Positions 8,890 to 14,856 of a stretch of DNA of 18,769 nt are shown here, in pieces. Location of the stretch: assembly GCA_964451885.1 (NCBI GenBank), contig CAYVJW010000022.1, forward strand, positions 1 through 18,769. The letters are read 5' to 3'. Made by a program: the position numbers and the translations under genes. The notes under the pieces were generated by a model. That model had not been told where the DNA came from. It worked only from the letters and a program-made list of their open reading frames with translations, and did no database searches. The number at the start of each line of letters is the position of its first letter. The first letter of the stretch is position 1. The stretch is from CAYVJW01 sp964451885 (GTDB lineage: Bacteria > Patescibacteriota > Gracilibacteria > UBA4473).

Positions 8890-9141
8890 ATGGATGCTTC
8901 TATTGTCAAACTATCTTCCAAAGGACAATTTACTATACCGATAAGTATTCGGAAAAAATTGCAAACCAGCACGTTATTTGTTTTTTTTGATAAAGGCATA
9001 ATAAAAGCAAAACCCGTAGACCTGGAAACACTCGCTAACGATACAAACACAGAAAATGAAGATGCATTTTGGCTTGCGGCTACTAATAAATCACTTGATT
9101 TTTGGGATAATGAAAAAGATTCCGTATGGGATAATGTTTAG
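8890..9141 (+). CDS. AbrB/MazE-type antitoxin
   Basis: This 83-residue protein is the antitoxin partner of the MazF-like gene 19 bp downstream. The first 45 residues form a SpoVT/AbrB-like swapped-hairpin DNA-binding domain, with the signature VKLSSKGQFTIPISIRKKL. The acidic, Trp-rich C-terminus (DAFWLAATNKSLDFWDNE and following) looks like the flexible tail that plugs the toxin. The family binds its own promoter, and the perfect palindrome ending six bases before this ATG is the obvious site. The start is fixed by the AbrB domain beginning at once. There is no SD. Confidence 0.88.
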   Translation: MDASIVKLSSKGQFTIPISIRKKLQTSTLFVFFDKGIIKAKPVDLETLANDTNTENEDAFWLAATNKSLDFWDNEKDSVWDNV

Positions 9142-9160
9142 GAACTGTAACAAAATATAA

Positions 9161-9505
9161 ATGAGACAAGGGAGTATTGTAGTTTTACCCATTCCATTCA
9201 CAGATTTAACTTCTGCCAAACAGAGGCCATGTCTGGTTATTTCAAGCAATAAACTCAACAAACATTCAGACGATTTAATCGTTATAGCTATTACTTCAAA
9301 TGATAAATTTTCAAAGAATCTACCAAGTATTCCATTACAGCAGTCTGATATGCAAAACGGAACCTTACCAATAAAATCCTACATAAAACTCCAGAAGGTA
9401 TTTTCTATTCATAAAACATTGGTTCGAAAAGAAGTATGCAAAATAAAACCGGAAGTAATGAATTTGGTTCTTGCGAAATTTGTAGAGTTGATAAAAATAA
9501 TTTGA
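9161..9505 (+). CDS. PemK/MazF-family toxin (endoribonuclease)
   Basis: This 114-residue toxin is of the MazF/PemK type, which cleaves mRNA at short sequences. The N-terminus GSIVVLPIPFTDLTSAKQRP followed by CLVIS is the family signature: the G-IV---PF-FTD start and the KxRP motif with the conserved arginine. The later part (NGTLPIKSYIKLQKVFSIHK) matches the second conserved block, including the Ser/Lys region before the final helix. It follows the AbrB-type antitoxin by 19 bp in one operon. It ends in TGA. The promoter of the next toxin-antitoxin pair begins at this stop codon. Cut specificity cannot be read from the sequence. Confidence 0.9.
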   Translation: MRQGSIVVLPIPFTDLTSAKQRPCLVISSNKLNKHSDDLIVIAITSNDKFSKNLPSIPLQQSDMQNGTLPIKSYIKLQKVFSIHKTLVRKEVCKIKPEVMNLVLAKFVELIKII

Positions 9506-9547
9506 AAAATCATATCATCCATGTTATTATACGGATAGTTTTCCGTA
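9502..9547 (+). promoter_or_regulatory. Promoter and operator of the Phd/RelE pair
   Basis: TTGAAA (9502-9507) and TATTAT (9525-9530) have a 17-bp spacer. The -35 overlaps the mazF stop codon. An inverted repeat, TACGGA (9530-9535) and TCCGTA (9542-9547), starts on the last base of the -10 and would cover the start of transcription. This fits autoregulation by the antitoxin encoded from 9561. Confidence 0.55.
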
Positions 9548-9560
9548 ATATTTTATACTT

Positions 9561-9845
9561 ATGACCTCTTATCAATCTGATGAACTTATGGCCGCTACTG
9601 AAGTAGCAAAAAAATTCGGTTCAGTTTTAACTCGATTATCAAAACACACAGTAAATAAGATTGGCGTACTGAAAAATAATAAACTAGAAGTGGTTATCAT
9701 TCCAACAGAAGATTATGATCAAATGCAGGAAGCATTGGACATTTTAGAACATCTTGAACTCAAGACACTCATTAAAAAACGAGAAAAAACACCAAGATCA
9801 AAATATATTGATTTTGATACAATTTTAAAAAACGACACAAAATAA
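9561..9845 (+). CDS. Phd/YefM-type antitoxin
   Basis: This 94-residue protein is paired with the RelE-like toxin 12 bp downstream. The N-terminal part, about 8-60, has the Phd/YefM layout: an early helix-turn (ATEVAKKFGSVLTRL), a beta segment (KIGVLKNNKLEVVIIPTEDY), then a long helix (QMQEALDILEHLELKTLIKK). The C-terminus is charged and probably disordered until toxin is bound. The family dimerises and represses its own promoter; the TACGGA/TCCGTA inverted repeat 14 bases before the ATG is a likely site. The start is the ATG at 9561, with no SD. Some similar proteins are annotated as RelB or prevent-host-death family. Confidence 0.8.
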   Translation: MTSYQSDELMAATEVAKKFGSVLTRLSKHTVNKIGVLKNNKLEVVIIPTEDYDQMQEALDILEHLELKTLIKKREKTPRSKYIDFDTILKNDTK

Positions 9846-9857
9846 ACTTGGATAAAA

Positions 9858-10154
9858 ATGTACAAAGTTAAATTCCATCCGGAAGCTTATGCAGAATTTG
9901 AAAAATTGGATGGACGATGTAAGCAAACAGTAACAAAAAAGATATTAAACATCGCAAAAAATCCTCTCATTGGAAAAGATTTGGGAAATAAAGCCGGCAT
10001 TGATCTGAGTGGATATAAAAAAGTCTACTCGGACAGAAAGAAGATACGAATTGTTTATAAAATTATTAAGCAAGCGATTTGTATCGATATTATTGCTATC
10101 GGAAACAGAGAAGATTTAGATGTATATAAAGCTGCTTACAAGAGAATAGCATGA
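9858..10154 (+). CDS. RelE/ParE-family toxin
   Basis: This 98-residue protein has the RelE/ParE fold. The start YKVKFHPEAYAEFEKLD matches the conserved first strand and helix, the middle carries NPLIGKDLGNKAGIDLSGYKK, and the end has KIRIVYKIIKQAICIDIIAIGNRED, the R-VY and I-IGxRED features of RelE-type proteins. RelE toxins cut mRNA in the ribosomal A site and ParE toxins poison gyrase; RelE-like is more likely from the basic residues and the closing IGNRED motif. It is encoded 12 bp after the Phd-type antitoxin. A strong hairpin follows the stop codon by 12 bp. Confidence 0.85.
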   Translation: MYKVKFHPEAYAEFEKLDGRCKQTVTKKILNIAKNPLIGKDLGNKAGIDLSGYKKVYSDRKKIRIVYKIIKQAICIDIIAIGNREDLDVYKAAYKRIA

Positions 10155-10166
10155 TTTTTGCTTTTT

Positions 10167-10196
10167 CTCGTTCCCAAACTCCTGCTTGGGAACGAG
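10167..10196. repeat. REP-like hairpin after the RelE toxin gene
   Basis: CTCGTTCCCAA (10167-10177) and TTGGGAACGAG (10186-10196) are exact reverse complements, with an 8-base loop. The same core (CGTTCCCAAGCTCC) recurs in the two 103-bp RAYT-end repeats, so it belongs to the same repeat family. It lies 12 bp after the RelE stop and could help end that transcript, but no T-run follows. The bases from here to 10308 hold nothing else that I recognise. Confidence 0.7.
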
Positions 10197-10308
10197 GAAA
10201 TTCGGATAGATTCTGTGGTGATTACTTTCATGATAATTATATTTTTAGAATTGAACAGCTCTGTTGTGCTTACGAAGCTACTTGTGGATTCATATTTTTA
10301 GTGGCTTT

Positions 10309-10650
10309 TTATACTTCTTCAGCAACATCAGCCGTCGGCCTCCATATTTTTTTTGCTTGCTCCCTCGTCAACTTCCCTTGAGCAATTAATGCATTTAAAT
10401 GCCTAATCAGATCATAATCATTTTGAAACCTCATCCACATTTGTACTGTCTGTTGAAAATAAAGGCTAAATGCTACTGCAACATCTGCTGAAACAGGCGC
10501 CTCTGCTTCCAGAATAGCATTGATTCGGTCTACAGTTATACCAGTTTCTTCTGCCAATTTTTCCGAAGACAATCCCATTGCAGAGATGTATTCTTCCCGA
10601 AGAATATCTCCAGGATGAATGAGTGCAATTTCTTGAGTAGAAGTATCCAT
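10309..10650 (-). CDS. HigA-type XRE antitoxin without a toxin partner
   Basis: This 113-residue protein matches HigA/VapI antitoxins. HPGDILREEYISAMGLSSEK with LAEETGITVDRINAIL gives the helix-turn-helix (about 12-50), and PVSADVAVAFSLYFQQTVQMWMRF is the conserved continuation, like the family's T---LA--FG-----W---Q. The start is the ATG at 10650 (MDTSTQEI); the longer open frame to 10788 runs into the repeat and is not credible. In HigBA loci the toxin normally lies directly upstream of higA. Here that space holds a RAYT 3' end, a hairpin element and IS relics, so the antitoxin is an orphan. It may act as a stand-alone repressor or protect against other HigB toxins. Confidence 0.85.
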   Translation of the reverse strand: MDTSTQEIALIHPGDILREEYISAMGLSSEKLAEETGITVDRINAILEAEAPVSADVAVAFSLYFQQTVQMWMRFQNDYDLIRHLNALIAQGKLTREQAKKIWRPTADVAEEV

Positions 10651-10699
10651 GATATAAAAAAGATTAAAAAATAAAAATGTCCCCAATATCAGGATTTTT

Positions 10700-10728
10700 A
10701 TTTTGCGTGTCTGGTTTTTCCTTGTCAA
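10700..10728 (-). promoter_or_regulatory. Candidate promoter of the orphan HigA gene
   Basis: On the minus strand a perfect TTGACA (10728-10723) is followed after 17 bp by CAAAAT (10705-10700). Its distance to the ATG at 10650 allows a leader of about 45 bases. The -35 is convincing and the -10 is weak. It suggests that the orphan antitoxin is still expressed although no toxin gene precedes it. Confidence 0.45.
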
Positions 10729-10750
10729 GATAGTTTCAACGCATACCACA

Positions 10751-10853
10751 TCTTCTTGTTCCCAAGCTCCCCGCTTGCGAGAACGCACTTGCCTTGGAAG
10801 CTCCAGCTTCTTCTTTTTAATTCCCGAATTTTATTCAAAATAATCAATCTCCA
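10751..10853 (-). repeat. RAYT 3'-end / REP repeat, copy A
   Basis: This 103-bp stretch is repeated at 14857-14959 with two differences (T/C near position 7, G/A near position 35). On the minus strand it holds the last codons and stop of a REP-associated transposase, followed by two hairpins. One is GAAGC-TGGA-GCTTC. The other is built from TTCTCG..CGAGAA outside and CAAGC..GCTTG inside. In this copy the outer stem has a T/G wobble. Short hairpins just after the gene are the typical REP layout of RAYT elements. Confidence 0.8.
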
Positions 10854-11217
10854 AAACTCCTTTCCCACAAACATAATTACTCGCACTCGAATAAGGGACT
10901 TAGCAGTAAATAACTTACCAATTTTAATATCTTTTTCTCCGTGTACTTCGTCAGAAAAACTTCGCCATATTATAATATGACTCAGCTTCTCTTTCTCGTA
11001 CACGAAAAAAAATCTCATCAAACTTGGTAACTTATTTTCTGCCAAGTCCCTAAATCCAATGTTCCGAATTTTTAACCAGCCCCTTCTTTACCGGATTTTC
11101 ATGAATATAATCAACTTTCTGTGATAATATTTCTTCGTTTTGAATCATTTTCGGGTGTACACCTTCCTGCCAGATCTGATTTATTTGAGTTCGTCTACGC
11201 AGTATTGGAGCAATTCG
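10831..11217 (-). pseudogene. REP-associated tyrosine transposase (RAYT, IS200-like), C-terminal relic split by a hairpin element
   Basis: Reading the minus strand from 11217 gives TQINQIWQEGVHPKMIQNEE, then ILSQKVDYIHENPVKKGLV and KNSEHW. This is the classic C-terminal part of a Y1-type RAYT (IWQEG-HP..., YIHENPV-KGLV). The frame then enters the 156-bp hairpin element. On the other side it resumes as YSSASNYVCGKGVLEIDYFE and a stop at 10831. Removing the element and one TTA target copy joins the halves as HW-IYSSASNY, the expected family sequence. The N-terminal part, including the HUH and catalytic Tyr region, is missing: the relic is cut off where the IS66-type terminal repeat begins near 11228, after a stop and a probable frameshift. 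It is not functional. Confidence 0.85.
10895..11050. mobile_element. 156-bp hairpin element (MITE-like), copy 1, inside the RAYT relic
   Basis: The whole element is one imperfect palindrome. Each half is 77 bases, and the centre, CATATTATAATATG, is a perfect palindrome. The tips are GGGACTT / AAGTCCC (GGGACTTAGCAG on the left, GGGACTTGGCAG read in from the right). It is flanked by TAA on both sides (10892-10894 and 11051-11053), a 3-bp target duplication. A second copy of identical length lies at 17035-17190 in the opposite orientation. It carries no transposase, so it fits a MITE moved in trans. Open frames across it (MAENKLPSL...) merely follow the repeat. It could also act as a structured RNA if transcribed. 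Confidence 0.85.
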
Positions 11218-11230
11218 TCAGGCTGTAATT
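11195..11230. repeat. Short direct repeat at the left edge of the IS66 relic
   Basis: A stretch of about 36 bases containing CGTCAGGCTGTAATT resembles 14190-14225 (CGTCAGGCTTTAATT), with a few substitutions and one indel. Both copies read as LxPD-L-Q-like coding remnants on the minus strand. The two copies bracket the IS66/ISAzo13/GIY-YIG cluster. Confidence 0.4.
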
Positions 11231-11906
11231 GATCCATTAACTGCGTAGTGTCTCCAAAAAAACAAGCTAGATATGGAAGTAGGAATTATCGTTGCTTTTC
11301 TGGTTAACGAATTGGGATTAAGCCGTTCTCAAACGATCTCTATTCTCTCTTTTTTTTGTGGACTGAAAATTTCTAGCTCACAAGTAGATAATCTACTTAC
11401 TCAAATCGCTAAACTTTGGGAAAAAGAATTCGATGCCATTTCCGATTTAATTGTTCTAGCGACCGTGGTTTATGTGGATGAAACAGGCTGGAGAGTTGGC
11501 AAAAAAAATTGTTATACTTGGGGATTTAAATCTCTACTTCATACATTAATGGTTTACGGCAAAAGCCGAGCCGAAGACGTATTGGACAAAATTCTGCCCA
11601 GAGAATTATTCCGAGGAACTGGAATCACTGATTGTTTCCAGATTTATGTAGATAGATTTGATAAAGCACAGAAATGTTGGGCGCATTTACTAAGAAAGAT
11701 TCTCAAACTTCATCTGCTTTATCCCAAAAACAAGGAATATAAAAATTTTCTCAAAAAGTTGGGAAAGATATTTTCGGAATCTAAAAAGTTAAAACAGAAA
11801 AATATTCCCATTACGGAAAAAGAAAAACGAATAACAGACTTCCGAAAACAAATTCATGAATTGTGCACTAGAAAAGATGAGAAACTGCCGAAAGACATTC
11901 CCAAAG

Positions 11907-13206
11907 GGATTGTAACGAAATAACTTCCTAATTTTTAGGAAAAATCACATAGTTCCAATTTCCGTGAAAATCTTCAAGTTTAATAGAAATTGAATCCAAC
12001 TCTTCATCAGATATTTTGATGCCTTTTTCGTATACATTATCATCTAAACAAGCCTTTATTTTAAGCCCATTTTCTGTCGTTGTATTTGAGATCAAATTAA
12101 TAATAGTAGCTCTATCAAGAAGAGGTTTACCTCTCCAATTTTTTGAAATAAATGAGAACATGCGATGTTCGATTTTATTCCATTTGCTGGTTCCTGGAGG
12201 AAAATGAGAGACATGAATTTCTAGGCCGGTTTCTGTTGCAAGCTTCTGAAGTTCAACCTTCCAAAGTCTATTACGAGAACCATTGCTACCTCCCCCATCT
12301 GCATTTATATAAAGTTTTGTGGCCTTAGGACGTACTTGTTTACCCATTCCGTGCCACCACTTACGAATACTTTCCACAGCAAATTGTGCCGTGTCTGAGC
12401 TTATCCCGACATTTACCCAGCCTTTATTTCGATCAATCTCATAAATACCATAGGGAGCAGCCTTTCCTAACTCTTTATTCGGAAAATCATGTCCATTTAC
12501 TTCTACTGGTGTTTTTTTGGGGCAGTACTCTTCTCCATTATTTTTATAATTGCCAATATTCTCTTTTTTCTTTGTATCAACTGATATTACCGGTTCACCT
12601 ACTTCTAAAAACTCCTCAACTTTGGAATTAATAAAATTGAACTGTTCATCTCGATCTGGATGATCAGATCCTTCTTTCGTTTTTTTATTTGCCTGCAAAC
12701 TAAACCCCATCCCCTGCAATTCCCTACGAACAAGACTGTGACTAGCTTTGTGATGTTGTTGGTTTAACTCTTTAGCTAAATTCCGGAGACTCTTTGATGT
12801 CCATTTTAATGGTCTTTCAGGGTCTCCAACGGTTGCTGGATCAACTATTTTTTCTAATTCAGATCGAAAAGAGCTATCTTTTTCTGCGTTCTTTTTTCTG
12901 CCTCCTCCCTCCTTTCTAATCCGATTTATAGTTACCAGTTCAGTTTCTTTCTTTTCTAATTCCAGCAATCCCTGTTGAATCGTTTTAAAATCCAAGTTCG
13001 TGGATTTATGAACAATTGATTTTCCTCCTTTTCCTATCATTTTCGCTTCTGCTGCTGCCCAAATACGACGACTTCGTTCGTTTAAATACGAGTTTACCAA
13101 TCCAAATTTTTCTTGGATTATTCTTATCATTTTTTGTTTTTCTCTTTGTGTCACCTCCTTATTGTAGAACTTTGTCTAATTTAGGGAAGTTATTTTGTTA
13201 CAATCC
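11907..13206 (-). mobile_element. ISAzo13-type insertion sequence, 1300 bp
   Basis: The termini are inverted repeats of 22 bases with one mismatch, starting GGATTGTAAC at each end. A 5-bp direct duplication CAAAG flanks it (11902-11906 and 13207-13211). Length and single gene fit a complete element. It is inserted in the opposite orientation to the IS66-type gene that it breaks. Because two C bases adjoin the right end, a 7-bp duplication with asymmetric ends cannot be ruled out, but the 5-bp reading gives symmetric ends. Confidence 0.88.
11928..13130 (-). CDS. ISAzo13-family transposase (Rhodopirellula-type DDE domain)
   Basis: The protein has 400 residues from the ATG at 13130. The N-terminal part NERSRRIWAAAEAKMIGKGG is typical of the family. 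The catalytic core shows PVISVDTKKKENIGNYKNNG (first Asp), LYINADGGGSNGSRNRLWK (second Asp) and SHFPPGTSKWNKIEHRMFSF (Glu in the IEHRMFS block). The frame is intact and the stop lies inside the left terminal repeat, so the element may be active or only recently immobile. A GTG at 13154 would add eight residues but overlaps a perfect AAGGAGGTG. That SD-like run is 23 bases from the ATG, too far for a normal ribosome binding site, so the exact start is uncertain. Confidence 0.9.
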   Translation of the reverse strand: MIRIIQEKFGLVNSYLNERSRRIWAAAEAKMIGKGGKSIVHKSTNLDFKTIQQGLLELEKKETELVTINRIRKEGGGRKKNAEKDSSFRSELEKIVDPATVGDPERPLKWTSKSLRNLAKELNQQHHKASHSLVRRELQGMGFSLQANKKTKEGSDHPDRDEQFNFINSKVEEFLEVGEPVISVDTKKKENIGNYKNNGEEYCPKKTPVEVNGHDFPNKELGKAAPYGIYEIDRNKGWVNVGISSDTAQFAVESIRKWWHGMGKQVRPKATKLYINADGGGSNGSRNRLWKVELQKLATETGLEIHVSHFPPGTSKWNKIEHRMFSFISKNWRGKPLLDRATIINLISNTTTENGLKIKACLDDNVYEKGIKISDEELDSISIKLEDFHGNWNYVIFPKN

Positions 13207-13601
13207 CAAAGAACATCGAGAATTTGTGAATCTGCAGAAATTGCTGGTCAAAAACATCGGAGATCTCTTTACCTTTGTGCTCGAAAAGAATGTAGATCCA
13301 ACTAGTAATCTCATTGAACAAGCTTTGCGGAAAACCGCCTTACAAAGAAATGCATATCAAACAAGCAAATCCGATGCCGGAGCTTTCCGTAAATCTATTC
13401 TCACGAGTGTTATTTCTTCCCTAAAACAGAATTTGCCGGTTTTCTCCCTCGAGACCGTTCTCGAGGAAGTTAGCCGCTGGCAAGAAAAAGGTGTTTCCCT
13501 TTTTGAAGAACAGCTAGCTCAAGTACAAAATTAGGTAGATTTCGTAGTTAATGGATCAATCTTGGCAAAAGCCAGCCAACTTATCCCCAATAATAAAAAA
13601 T

Positions 13602-14107
13602 AAGGGGTCCTGAGCATTTCGAATATCAGATTTAAAAATAGAATCTGGATGAAGAGAAATGAGTGAGGATCTTCCGATTAATTTATGGATCAGTACTATA
13701 AAGTAGTATTATTCAAAAAAATAAAACATGGGACAACAGGGCTTCGTTTACATTATGGGCAGTAATTCCTTGGTACTTTATGTTGGCTCAACTGACAATC
13801 TCGAAGAGAGGGTTTATTCACATAAAACCAAAACAGAAAGGAGTAGTTTTACAACTCGTTATAACGTAAATAAACTACTTTACTATGAAGCTGGAGAATC
13901 TTTGAATTCAGCTTTAGAGAGAGAAAGGCAGATCAAAGGCTGGAAAAGAATAAAGAAATTAAATCTCATTAAAACTAAAAATCCTTACTACAAGGACATT
14001 GCTGCTAATTGGTTTGATGACTAAATAGTCGGTAGATCCTTCGCTTTTTCATAAACCTTTGATTCATTCCCTCTCTTAAGTGCCTGAAAAAACTCAGGAC
14101 CCCTGTT
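13602..14107. repeat. Inverted repeats flanking the GIY-YIG gene
   Basis: AGGGGTCCTGAG (about 13603-13614) recurs as its reverse complement near 14093-14104. GGATCTTCCGATTA (13667-13680) recurs inverted, with two mismatches, at about 14026-14039. The spacing between the two blocks is nearly equal on both sides (52 and 53 bases), though the spacer sequence has diverged. So about 80 bp on each side of the GIY-YIG gene appear related and inverted. The right arm also has CCTGA-AAAAAC-TCAGG, a small hairpin. This looks like the ends of a small mobile unit, not proven. Confidence 0.5.
13728..14024 (+). CDS. GIY-YIG domain endonuclease-like protein
   Basis: This 98-residue single-domain protein has the family landmarks: FVYIMGSNSLVLYVGST in place of GIY...YIG, then DNLEERVYSHK, a mid helix with ALERERQIKGWKRIKKLNLI, and NPYYKDIAANW at the end. 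Free-standing GIY-YIG proteins of this size are related to the UPF0213 group; their substrates are poorly known. The conserved Tyr pair, Arg (EERVYSH) and Glu (LERERQIK) positions are present, so it may be catalytically competent. The start is the ATG at 13728 after an A-rich leader without SD. Its stop codon falls inside the right inverted repeat, so gene and repeat boundaries are linked, which suggests a small mobile cassette. Confidence 0.85.
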   Translation: MGQQGFVYIMGSNSLVLYVGSTDNLEERVYSHKTKTERSSFTTRYNVNKLLYYEAGESLNSALERERQIKGWKRIKKLNLIKTKNPYYKDIAANWFDD

Positions 14108-14189
14108 TATTTTTTTTCAGGTTCTTAGGGCCTGGAAGAAAATAACCTTTCTGCTGTATCCCATTTTTGCTTTGACTTTCTATGTCCTC

Positions 14190-14225
14190 TCGCAGTCTCT
14201 GGATCAATTACGTCAGGCTTTAATT
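14190..14225. repeat. Second copy of the short direct repeat
   Basis: This matches 11195-11230 with several substitutions and one extra base. The rest of the gap between the GIY-YIG gene and the next antitoxin (14025-14279) holds the right inverted arm, a short open stretch on the minus strand that I cannot assign, and the promoter below. Confidence 0.4.
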
Positions 14226-14260
14226 TGGCTTTTTCCTCTTTCGATGTTATAGTAACTATA
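14225..14260 (+). promoter_or_regulatory. Promoter and operator of the RelB/RelE-like pair
   Basis: TTGGCT (14225-14230) and TATAGT (14248-14253) have a 17-bp spacer. The -10 is itself the left arm of a perfect inverted repeat, TATAGT-A-ACTATA (14248-14260). Binding there would cover the -10 and start site. The ATG follows 20 bases after the palindrome. Confidence 0.55.
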
Positions 14261-14279
14261 GATATTTAATATTTTCCAA

Positions 14280-14522
14280 ATGCCAACTCAAAATCAACCT
14301 CATTCAGCAATGATAAAAATACCTTTGGCCGCATTACGATGTATCTTAAGCTATCCAAAAGATAACAAGGTTATTTGTGAAATAGACACAAGCTCATTGA
14401 AGTCAGAAAATTCTCCAGAAACGCTGGATGAAATTATCAATGACGCCCGTATTGAATATGCTCTAGGAAAAAATAAATCATTCACAAATGCTAGCGATCT
14501 CATTGCTGAATTAAGATCATAA
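14280..14522 (+). CDS. Probable antitoxin of a RelE-type toxin
   Basis: This 80-residue protein is encoded four bases before a RelE-like toxin, the usual antitoxin position. The N-terminal 35 residues form a short beta/helix region (MIKIPLAALRCILSYP). The C-terminal half is acidic and helical (SPETLDEIINDARIEYALGK, then SFTNASDLIAELRS), as in small RelB-like antitoxins that wrap the toxin. Family identity is weaker than its position. The start could also be the internal Met11 (MIKIPLAA), but the ATG at 14280 stands at normal distance from the promoter. There is no SD. Confidence 0.7.
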   Translation: MPTQNQPHSAMIKIPLAALRCILSYPKDNKVICEIDTSSLKSENSPETLDEIINDARIEYALGKNKSFTNASDLIAELRS

Positions 14523-14526
14523 ATTC

Positions 14527-14796
14527 ATGCAAGTACGCCTTTCTCCGAAATTCAAAAGATCTTACAAGAAATTGCCTGCCGATATTCAGGATGATTTCGA
14601 CATGAAAATTCTCCTTTTTATGAAAAATCCAAATACTCCAAAACTTAAAACACATAAACTGAAAGGAAAATTACAAAGTTGTTTATCATTTCATCTTCGT
14701 GATGGTCATAGAGTGCTTTTTGAGTTTTCCCTAGACAACTCTGTAGATCTTTTAGACATCGGTCCACATGACAAATATTCTCAATGGGGCAAATAA
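14527..14796 (+). CDS. RelE/YafQ-like toxin
   Basis: This 89-residue protein shows MQVRLSPKFKRSYKKLPADI at the start (strand then basic helix of RelE/ParE toxins), NPNTPKLKTHKLKGKLQSCL in the middle, and SFHLRDGHRVLFEFSLDNSV with LLDIGPHDKYSQWGK at the end. The L-KLKG, R-GHRVLFE and IGxHDxY features are typical of RelE/YafQ-type mRNA interferases, where the His and Asp of the last motif are in the active site. It is translationally close to its antitoxin, with four bases between stop and start. The family cuts ribosome-bound mRNA. Just beyond its end starts the second RAYT/REP repeat. Confidence 0.87.
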   Translation: MQVRLSPKFKRSYKKLPADIQDDFDMKILLFMKNPNTPKLKTHKLKGKLQSCLSFHLRDGHRVLFEFSLDNSVDLLDIGPHDKYSQWGK

Positions 14797-14856
14797 GGCA
14801 AAAACTTGAAAACTCTTTTGTAAAATAATTAAGAAGTCGCGATAAATAAAATTTTT

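Larger units (their letters stand above)
11273..13534 (+). pseudogene. IS66-family transposase, N-truncated and interrupted by an IS
   Basis: The coding parts are 11273-11906 and 13211-13534. The first reads VVYVDETGWRVGKKNCYTWG (Asp69), then GTGITDCFQIYVDRF (Asp120) and KCWAHLLRK, the DDE core of IS66 transposases. The second begins EHREFVNLQKLL and carries the catalytic glutamate in DPTSNLIEQALRK. Deleting the inserted IS and one CAAAG restores an unbroken frame (...KDIPK-EHREFVN...) of about 318 residues with all three catalytic residues. Family members usually exceed 450 residues; the N-terminal zinc-finger and leucine-zipper regions are absent here, with an in-frame stop at 11246. So it was already truncated, or is a short variant, before the IS landed. 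Confidence 0.8.
11228..13560 (+). mobile_element. IS66-type element relic, interrupted by an ISAzo13-type IS
   Basis: The edges are a 17-18 base inverted repeat: ATTGATCCATTAACTGCG at 11228 and its reverse complement (one mismatch) ending at 13560. No matching target duplication is visible outside them. Without the inner IS the element would be about 1.03 kb, well below the usual 2.5 kb of full IS66 elements, so tnpA, tnpB and the transposase N-terminus are missing. Its left edge cuts off the RAYT relic, so it probably arrived after that gene. Confidence 0.6.

Noticed and set aside
10151..10381. 76-codon plus-strand frame after the RelE-type toxin
   Set aside because: It reads through the REP hairpin and into the 3' end of higA on the other strand; no family features.
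10725..11045. Minus-strand open frame MAENKLPSLMRFF... across the hairpin element
   Set aside because: It follows the palindromic element and runs out into RAYT and REP sequence; its end is not shared with the other copy.
13130..13154. GTG start at 13154 for the ISAzo13-type transposase, with AAGGAGGTG as its SD
   Set aside because: The GTG overlaps the SD-like run; the ATG at 13130 gives the family-typical N-terminus, though its distance to the SD-like run is too great.
14103..14213. Minus-strand open stretch reading LIQRLREDIESQSKNGIQQK...
   Set aside because: It resembles the N-terminal coil of some transposases, but it is short, has no start and has no support from neighbours; kept only as part of the direct-repeat note.
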